From Marinobacter salsuginis (lineage in GTDB: Bacteria > Pseudomonadota > Gammaproteobacteria > Pseudomonadales > Oleiphilaceae): a DNA stretch of 64,000 nucleotides. Where the stretch lies: assembly GCF_009617755.1 (NCBI RefSeq), contig NZ_BGZH01000002.1, forward strand, positions 186,001-250,000, given 5' to 3'. Within the stretch, counting starts at the first letter, position 1; every line of letters begins with the position of its first letter. Below the pieces are notes generated by a model, which did not search any database, was not told the origin of the DNA, and saw only the letters and a list, made by a program, of their open reading frames with translations. The position numbers and the translations under genes were made by a program. Below, one piece after another: positions 59,180 to 64,000 of this stretch.

Positions 59180-59797
59180 ATGCACACCCTGTACTTCATT
59201 CCCGGCGCCTGTTCACTGGCCACGCAGGCGATTCTCAACGAGCTCAACCAGGAAAGCACCCTGGTTCACAAGCTGGAAGCCGACCACTTTGAAACCCTGA
59301 ACCCCGCCGGAACCGTGCCAGTACTGGTCGACGGCGACAAGGTGCTGAACGAGGGCGTGGCGATCATCCTCCATCTGCTCAACAAGCATAAGAACAACCT
59401 GATCGCTGAAAGCGGGGACGCGCGGCATCAGGCCATCGAAAACATGCTGTTCGCAAACGCCACCATGCATCCCGCCTACGGCCGCCTGTTCTTTGCCCAG
59501 GCCAACGTGAACGATGCAGCAGCCAGACAGCAGGTTTTCGATTCTGCGGCGGTGGCCATCAACAAACTGTGGCAGGTGGTGGAAGCGAAGCTGGAGCACA
59601 TGCCCTACCTCGGGGGGCATGACATCTCCCCCGCCGACATTCTGCTGGCCGTGTACTCCCGTTGGGGCGACTTCTTCCCCGTGGATATCGTACTCGGCCC
59701 GCGCAGCCGGCAGATGGTGGATGCCGTATTGAGGCGAGACAGCATGCAACTTGCCCTGCAGCGGGAAGAGGCATACAGCGCGGGGGCCGCGGCATAA
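59180..59797 (+). CDS. Glutathione S-transferase family protein
   Basis: A 205-residue GST. The thioredoxin-like half starts MHTLYFIPGACSLATQAIL with the active-site serine region of beta-class enzymes. It keeps the cis-proline loop in LNPAGTVPVLVDGD and the ENGVAI-like glutathione contact LNEGVAIILHLL. The helical half holds GHDISPADILLAVYSRW. ATG at 59180 follows GAGG; the frame extends far upstream but through the promoter region. It begins a four-gene run with NTF2-like, tautomerase and nitronate monooxygenase genes. Confidence 0.92.
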   Translation: MHTLYFIPGACSLATQAILNELNQESTLVHKLEADHFETLNPAGTVPVLVDGDKVLNEGVAIILHLLNKHKNNLIAESGDARHQAIENMLFANATMHPAYGRLFFAQANVNDAAARQQVFDSAAVAINKLWQVVEAKLEHMPYLGGHDISPADILLAVYSRWGDFFPVDIVLGPRSRQMVDAVLRRDSMQLALQREEAYSAGAAA

Positions 59798-60154
59798 ATG
59801 GACACCGAAAAACGCCAGTTGGAAACCATGGTGAATGAGTATTTTCAGGGCCTGCACACGGGGAATGCCGAACGACTGGCGCCGTTGTTCCACAGGGACT
59901 GTGTACTCAAGGCACCCGGCCTGCGGCGCACACTGGATGAATGGCTGGCCGATGTCGCAACGCGACCAATACCCGCGAACATCGGACACCCGGAGGACTA
60001 TCGCATCCTCCGGGTGGAACTGGCCGGAAACCAGGCCATGGTGAAAGTGGCGTGCCCCCTGCCCCACGGCGACTTTACCGACTATCTGGGTTTCCTCAGG
60101 GAAGACGGTGTCTGGAAGATCGTAAACAAAATGTACGCGCCAGCCACCGCCTGA
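59798..60154 (+). CDS. NTF2-like protein (lumazine-binding type)
   Basis: A 118-residue protein with the cone-shaped NTF2/SnoaL fold pattern. It opens with a helix (QLETMVNEYFQGLHTGNAERL), then LAPLFHRDCVL, and ends with strands that finish in FLREDGVWKIVNKMYAPA. Such proteins bind or isomerise small hydrophobic molecules. It directly abuts the GST stop codon, so the two are cotranscribed. The ligand is unknown. Confidence 0.83.
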   Translation: MDTEKRQLETMVNEYFQGLHTGNAERLAPLFHRDCVLKAPGLRRTLDEWLADVATRPIPANIGHPEDYRILRVELAGNQAMVKVACPLPHGDFTDYLGFLREDGVWKIVNKMYAPATA

Positions 60155-60191
60155 CCGAAAACCCGAAACCATTTATCGAGAGGAATTTCGA

Positions 60192-60389
60192 ATGCCTTAT
60201 GTCAATATCAAAGTCACCGACGACAACGTAACCGTCGAACAGAAACGCCAATTAATTCAGGGAACAACGCAGCTACTGGTCGATGTCCTGAACAAGAATC
60301 CTGACGCCACCCACGTGGTCATCGACGAATTGTCGACCGACAACTGGGGCGTGAAAGGAGAAACCGTCACCAATCTGCGAAAACGATAA
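60192..60389 (+). CDS. 4-Oxalocrotonate tautomerase family protein
   Basis: A 65-residue tautomerase. Pro2, the catalytic base after removal of Met1, is present in MPYVNIKVTDDNVTVEQKR. The closing part reads THVVIDELSTDNWGVKGE, with the IDE and NWG words of the family. Members act as hexamers on enol-keto acids or as dehalogenases. It lies in the GST operon, 37 bases after the NTF2-like gene, with GAGAGGAA before its ATG. Confidence 0.92.
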   Translation: MPYVNIKVTDDNVTVEQKRQLIQGTTQLLVDVLNKNPDATHVVIDELSTDNWGVKGETVTNLRKR

Positions 60390-60416
60390 CCAACAAACAG
60401 GGGAGCAACACTTACC

Positions 60417-61466
60417 ATGACCATCCTCAGGGAATTACTGAAAGTGGAGTATCCAGTGATTCAGGCACCCATGGCCGGCGTGCAGGACAGCGCGTTGACC
60501 ATCGCGGTTTCCAAAGCGGGAGGGCTGGGTTCGCTCCCCTGTGCCATGCTCACAGGCGACAAAATACTCGAAGAAGTCGCCAGGATAAGGTCCGCGACCG
60601 ACCGGCCCTTCAACCTGAATTTCTTCTGCCACACCCTGCCACCGGAAGACCCGGAGAAAGAAGCGGCCTGGCGACAAAGCCTGCAACCTTACTACGAAGA
60701 GCTGGGGCTAGACCTGAACGATGACGCCGGCGGCGCAAGCCGTCGACCCTTCGATGAACAAACTGCCGATCTGGTGGCTGAACTGAAGCCTGCGGTAGTG
60801 AGCTTTCACTTCGGCTTACCGGCCCCCGACTTGCTGGCCTACATAAAATCCAGCGGAGTGAAGGTACTGGCCAGCGCCACCACCGTGGCCGAAGCCTTGT
60901 GGCTGGAGGAACGAGGCGCAGACGCCATCATTGCACAAGGGCTCGAGGCCGGTGGCCATCGCGGCCACTTTCTGTCTGGCGACCTTGGCCTGCACATGGG
61001 TACCTTTGCGTTGCTCCCCCAAATCGTATCCAGGGTAAAAATCCCGGTTATTGCGGCAGGGGGTATTGCCTCCGCCGCAGGCGTCGAAGCAGCCAGAAAA
61101 CTGGGCGCCGTCGCCGCCCAGGTCGGCACTGCTTACCTTCTCTGCACCGAAACGAAAACCAGCGCCATCCACCGTGCCGCGCTCCAGTCCGAGCAGGCGT
61201 CCCACACCGAAATCACCAATGTATTTTCCGGTCGCCCGGCGCGCGGCATCGCCAACCGCCTTATCAGAGAGCAAGGCCCTCTCAGTACGCGCGTGCCGGA
61301 CTTTCCCAATGCCGCAGGTGCGCTGGCGCCCTTGAGATCGGAGGCTGAAAAGTGCGGAAAGGGAGACTTTTCGCCACTGTGGGCGGGGCAGAACACTACG
61401 GGGTGCGAGGAAATCGCAGCCGGGGAAATGACGTTGAAATTGGCCGGAGCACAACAAACTAGCTGA
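60417..61466 (+). CDS. Nitronate monooxygenase (FMN-dependent)
   Basis: A 349-residue flavoenzyme of the 2-nitropropane dioxygenase family. It shows PVIQAPMAGVQDSALTIAVS near the start, then the phosphate- and FMN-binding GADAIIAQGLEAGGHRGHF and PVIAAGGIASAAGV, and VGTAYLLCTET. These enzymes oxidise alkyl nitronates such as propionate 3-nitronate; some members reduce quinones. In an operon with GST and tautomerase, a role against reactive electrophiles is likely. Its 3' end overlaps the convergent HxlR gene by eight bases. Confidence 0.92.
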   Translation: MTILRELLKVEYPVIQAPMAGVQDSALTIAVSKAGGLGSLPCAMLTGDKILEEVARIRSATDRPFNLNFFCHTLPPEDPEKEAAWRQSLQPYYEELGLDLNDDAGGASRRPFDEQTADLVAELKPAVVSFHFGLPAPDLLAYIKSSGVKVLASATTVAEALWLEERGADAIIAQGLEAGGHRGHFLSGDLGLHMGTFALLPQIVSRVKIPVIAAGGIASAAGVEAARKLGAVAAQVGTAYLLCTETKTSAIHRAALQSEQASHTEITNVFSGRPARGIANRLIREQGPLSTRVPDFPNAAGALAPLRSEAEKCGKGDFSPLWAGQNTTGCEEIAAGEMTLKLAGAQQTS

Positions 61467-61818
61467 TATCGTATTTCTCAGACCACACCCTCAGGTCATC
61501 AAGAATCTTCAGCGCGCTGCGACCAAAATCGGTCAACTCATAGGTAACCGCGACCGGCCGGTCATTGATGACCTTTCGCACCACCATCTCCCGCGACTCC
61601 AGCTCCTTGAGGCGCTGATCAATCATCTTCTTGCTGGCACCGCCGAGCATGCGGGCAAGGTCGTTGAAGCGCACCGGGCCGTCTTTCAGGTGATAAATGA
61701 TGGAGCCGGTCCATTTTCCGCCGATGATGCGCATGCCCCTTTCAATAGCGCAGGGTTCCATGCAGGCGTTAAAAACTTTTTTCCGACCGTAATCGTCTGT
61801 TTCTACGCGACTTTCCAT
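61459..61818 (-). CDS. HxlR-family transcriptional regulator
   Basis: A 119-residue winged-helix protein of the HxlR/YodB type. It has ERGMRIIGGKWTGSIIYHL, FNDLARMLGGASKKMIDQRL and the wing PVAVTYELTDFGRSAL. Cysteines C16 and C20 near the N-terminus (ACMEPCAI) could sense quinones or electrophiles, as the single cysteine of YodB and QorR does. It diverges from mdaB, with repeated boxes in the gap, so it probably represses mdaB until an electrophile modifies it. Confidence 0.92.
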   Translation of the reverse strand: MESRVETDDYGRKKVFNACMEPCAIERGMRIIGGKWTGSIIYHLKDGPVRFNDLARMLGGASKKMIDQRLKELESREMVVRKVINDRPVAVTYELTDFGRSALKILDDLRVWSEKYDIS

Positions 61819-61841
61819 CCGTTCTCCAGCACTTGGAACAA

Positions 61842-61894
61842 GGTTACCAAAAGTATACTAATTGATCATCATTTACAGGTAACCATAGTATACC
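61842..61894. promoter_or_regulatory. Repeated GGTWACC/AGTATAC boxes, candidate HxlR operator and mdaB promoter
   Basis: GGTTACC at 61842-61848 with AGTATAC at 61852-61858 recurs as GGTAACC at 61878-61884 with AGTATAC at 61887-61893, about 36 bases on. A third half-copy, GTTACC, is at 61907-61912. TTGATC at 61862-61867 and TAGTAT at 61886-61891, 18 bases apart, could be the mdaB promoter, with the second copy covering its -10 box. This would fit repression by HxlR. Confidence 0.55.
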
Positions 61895-61928
61895 AGCACT
61901 ACATTCGTTACCACAGATGGAGGTTCCG

Positions 61929-62522
61929 ATGAGCAATATCCTCATCATCAATGCGCACCATTACTATCCCTTCGCAGAAGGCAAACTCAACGGAACTCTG
62001 GTTCAGATGGCCGACGAGTTGCTTACTGCCGACGGGCATCAGACAAAAATCGTGGAAGTCGATAAAGGCTGGGACGTGGACCAGGAGCTGGAAAACCACC
62101 AGTGGGCAGACATCATCCTGCTGCAAACCCCGGTTAACTGGATGGGCGTGCCCTGGAGCTTCAAGAAATACATGGACGAAGTCTACACAGCCGGAATGGG
62201 CGGCGCGTTGTGCAACGGCGATGGCCGCACCGAAGAAGCACCCAAGGCGAATTATGGCAATGGCGGCACGTTGCAGGGCAAAAAATACCTGCTCTCGCTC
62301 ACCTTCAATGCCCCCGAAGAAGCCTTCAATAACCCGGATGAATATCTCTTCCGGGGCGGTAGCGTGGACGACCTGCTATTCCCCATGCACATGAACTTCC
62401 GCTTCTTCGGCATGGAAGCGTTGAACACCTTCGCCTGCTACGACGTGATGAAAAATCCGCAGGTGGAGCAAGATTTTCAGCGTTTTCGGGCCCACCTCGC
62501 TGCCCAAATTCCAACCGCCTAA
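61929..62522 (+). CDS. mdaB: NADPH quinone reductase MdaB
   Basis: A 197-residue flavodoxin-fold quinone reductase that aligns with E. coli MdaB. Shared parts are [20 protein letters not shown] at the start, [37 protein letters not shown] and [19 protein letters not shown]. It reduces quinones by two electrons and so avoids semiquinone radicals. ATG at 61929 follows GGAGG; an ATG four codons earlier lies within that ribosome site. It is followed at 11 bases by a cupin gene. Confidence 0.93.
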   Translation: MSNILIINAHHYYPFAEGKLNGTLVQMADELLTADGHQTKIVEVDKGWDVDQELENHQWADIILLQTPVNWMGVPWSFKKYMDEVYTAGMGGALCNGDGRTEEAPKANYGNGGTLQGKKYLLSLTFNAPEEAFNNPDEYLFRGGSVDDLLFPMHMNFRFFGMEALNTFACYDVMKNPQVEQDFQRFRAHLAAQIPTA

Positions 62523-62533
62523 AGGAGGCAGCC

Positions 62534-62914
62534 ATGCCCAGCACCAATCTACGGAACCTGTTTTTCGGCGCCGCCTTTCTGGCGGCCACCGGGGGCGCCA
62601 CCGCAGAAAGCCAGGCGGACCAAGCCGCGCACGTGGCCTCCCCCGAGTATTACAGCGTGCTCAAAGAGAACGAGCATGTTTTAGTGCTGAAGATGGTACT
62701 GCAGCCTGGTGAATCAGACGCCATGCACCGCCATCACAATGAAACGGTCTACTTCCAGAAAGGCGGCCAACTCACCATCACCAAGCCGGGCGGAGAATCA
62801 TTTCAGGCGAACGTGCCTGATGGACACGTGATGTGGCACGAGAGCTGGACCCATCAGGTCACTAACAGCGGCAAGAGCGAGGTGGTTGCAATCATTGTTG
62901 AGGACAAACCATGA
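62534..62914 (+). CDS. Exported cupin-domain protein
   Basis: A 126-residue protein with an N-terminal signal-like stretch (LRNLFFGAAFLAATGGATA) and one cupin barrel. The first cupin motif has the metal histidines in ESDAMHRHHNETVYFQKGG and the second lies in VMWHESWTHQVTNSG. Catalytic role is unknown. It starts 11 bases after mdaB with AAGGAGG before the ATG, and so belongs to that operon. Confidence 0.85.
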   Translation: MPSTNLRNLFFGAAFLAATGGATAESQADQAAHVASPEYYSVLKENEHVLVLKMVLQPGESDAMHRHHNETVYFQKGGQLTITKPGGESFQANVPDGHVMWHESWTHQVTNSGKSEVVAIIVEDKP

Positions 62915-63035
62915 GCAATCGGAGCCGCTTATGGCTCGATCGCTCGATGTGCTCCTCATGATCCATAGCCTTCACCGGGTTCATCCGGAGCAACGCTAGT
63001 GCGAATTCAACGTTTTTAGTCAGGAGGAAAGCACC

Positions 63036-63437
63036 ATGACTGAAACACATCAAGTACATTGCGACTGCGGCACCGTGGAAGTCACCATGACCGGTGAACC
63101 AAAAGTCCACGCTTTCTGCCACTGTGAAGATTGCCGAGACCTGCTTCAGGTCCCCTATCACTCAGTGCTGGCCTGGGAAGCAGAGCAGGTTTCGGTGACA
63201 AAGGGCGAGCCGAGTGTGAAAACATTCCAGCACCCTTCCAAACGCATGAAACGCGTGTTCTGTGCTGACTGTGGCGAGGTGCTTTACAACACCAACGCCA
63301 TGGGCTGGAAGCTGGTTTCACAGATCCTGGTGCTCAAGACCAACGGATACACACTTCCGGAGTCTTATCAGCCCAACGGGCATTTCTTCTATGACCGTAG
63401 AATCGTCGACATTGATGATGCGCTGCCCAAGCGATAG
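63036..63437 (+). CDS. GFA-family zinc protein
   Basis: A 133-residue member of the family named for the glutathione-dependent formaldehyde-activating enzyme. The zinc-binding cysteines are C9 and C11 in HCDCGTVEV, C28, C30 and C33 in FCHCEDCR, and C76 and C79 in FCADCGEVLYNTN. Most members have no proven reaction. CAGGAGG precedes the ATG. It follows the cupin gene after 121 bases in which I see no further gene. A second GFA gene lies at the right edge of the window on the other strand. Confidence 0.9.
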   Translation: MTETHQVHCDCGTVEVTMTGEPKVHAFCHCEDCRDLLQVPYHSVLAWEAEQVSVTKGEPSVKTFQHPSKRMKRVFCADCGEVLYNTNAMGWKLVSQILVLKTNGYTLPESYQPNGHFFYDRRIVDIDDALPKR

Positions 63438-63541
63438 CGCCTGGTAGGTTAGAGGGACTAAGCGACGCTGAGCGGGGATTTGTGAGCGATGGCTGGCCAG
63501 TTATCTCGCGCAGCGTTCTGTTTGGGGGTTCGAACAACGGT

Positions 63542-63718
63542 CTACAGGCGTGACAATACCGCTGCGATAATCAGGCCAATACCCAAGCCTCCGATAATTG
63601 AGCCAACAAATGCCAAAGCTGAGGTCGGCAAAAAAACAAAACCAACGCCAAGCCCGAGCAATACGCCGCCACCTATAGCCCAGCTTGTTTTATCACTTGG
63701 TCTGTTTTTCTCGTCCAT
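63542..63718 (-). CDS. Small two-helix membrane protein
   Basis: A 58-residue protein of unknown function. A charged start (MDEKNRPSDKTS) precedes two glycine-rich hydrophobic segments: WAIGGGVLLGLGVGFVFL and FVGSIIGGLGIGLIIAAVL. GAGGGTCT lies upstream of the ATG at 63718. Such small proteins are often annotated only as hypothetical. It lies between two GFA genes but on its own. Confidence 0.65.
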   Translation of the reverse strand: MDEKNRPSDKTSWAIGGGVLLGLGVGFVFLPTSALAFVGSIIGGLGIGLIIAAVLSRL

Positions 63719-63848
63719 AATCCAGACCCTCACATTCGACGAATCTCAAAGTCGATCGCACTAAATCTCCCGCCTGGCCCCAGAAATTATAGTCCTTATT
63801 CTCACCGCAAGTGTCCGTGGCCGAAGAACTCAGAGCCCCAGACAGCTC

Positions 63849-64000
63849 AATGTGGCAGTCCCTCGAACTCTGGCACTCCCGCTGACGCCTCTTCCCAGGC
63901 GGCTTTACTGGATAAAAAGATATGCGCCGTTGGCGACAAAGAGATCTCCGTGTCCAGGCCCCCTGCTGGAACAACGAGCAAACCGGCTATCTGAGTGTCG
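63849..64000 (-). CDS. GFA-family protein, C-terminal part, cut by window edge
   Basis: The last 50 or so codons of a minus-strand gene that starts beyond the right edge. The frame reads DTQIAGLLVVPAGGLDTEI, then PTAHIFLSSKAAWEEAS and GVPEFEGLPH before TGA at 63851-63849. The words AHIF, SKA-W and the P-x-F ending are the usual C-terminus of GFA-family proteins. The zinc-binding half is outside the window. The longer overlapping frame 63693-63974 has no such match and was not kept. Confidence 0.72.

Noticed and set aside
63524..63535. GGGGGTTCGAAC, like the T-arm of a tRNA gene
   Set aside because: No acceptor stem, anticodon arm or D-arm can be built around it, so it is a chance match.
63693..63974. 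A 93-codon minus-strand frame at the right edge
   Set aside because: Its translation shows no domain, while another frame of the same strand (63849-64000) reads as the end of a GFA-family protein.

Overview
The window is a chromosomal segment of a heterotrophic, probably marine gammaproteobacterium. The gene set (DjlA, TruC, AlkB, IlvGM with an enteric-style attenuator, YehZYXW, a Liu leucine-degradation island, many acyl-CoA enzymes), the moderately high GC and the E. coli-like protein sequences fit a Marinobacter-type organism. That genus assignment is an inference from recalled similarity, not from a search. I saw no rRNA, tRNA, CRISPR array, integrase or transposase.

Layout. 1-2640: the start of an acyl-CoA synthetase diverges from a FixL/FixJ-like two-component pair. 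2648-5109: a MocR-type regulator diverges from a PhzF-like enzyme, with repeated ACAGATTC boxes between them. 5153-19526: mostly housekeeping and stress genes: a YhiN flavoprotein, a patatin lipase, a tandem universal stress protein coupled to a SulP transporter, an MgtC-like membrane protein, alkB, djlA, a PEMT/ICMT-type methyltransferase, an amidase, a GAF-GGDEF-EAL protein, truC and a chemoreceptor. 19523-23694: an RND efflux pump (permease and adaptor). 23750-25982: ilvGM preceded by a complete leader-peptide attenuator.

26215-32123 is a cyanate-use locus, cynABDS (ABC importer plus cyanase), on the minus strand. It diverges from an NtrC-type activator with two PAS domains. The 313-base gap holds a minus-strand sigma-54 promoter and three dyads spaced like enhancer sites. 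This suggests sigma-54 control of cyanate use, unlike the LysR-type CynR of E. coli. 32110-33447 is a sodium:neurotransmitter-symporter family transporter.

33706-46597 is a two-winged catabolic island around LiuR. Thiolase, acyl-CoA dehydrogenase and SDR genes run left, and liuRABCDE, an AhpD-like gene and an acyl-CoA synthetase run right. A GTTTACGTAAAC palindrome sits in the divergent promoter. Each wing contains one copy of a structured, base-pair-compensated repeat, in the same orientation relative to transcription.

46750-49443: a DUF2959 lipoprotein and a 661-residue protein I cannot name, which carries a Cys...His...Asn pattern suggestive of a cysteine-peptidase fold. 49462-54226: an osmoprotectant importer (yehZYXW order) followed by an MFS gene that has lost its first third. 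54398-57320: a TauD-family dioxygenase, a periplasmic binding protein and an M14 carboxypeptidase. 57420-64000: small membrane proteins, a TfoX-N protein and an electrophile or quinone detoxification area under two divergently arranged regulators: LysR with GST, NTF2-like, tautomerase and nitronate monooxygenase, and HxlR with MdaB and a cupin. Two GFA-family genes follow, the second cut by the window edge.
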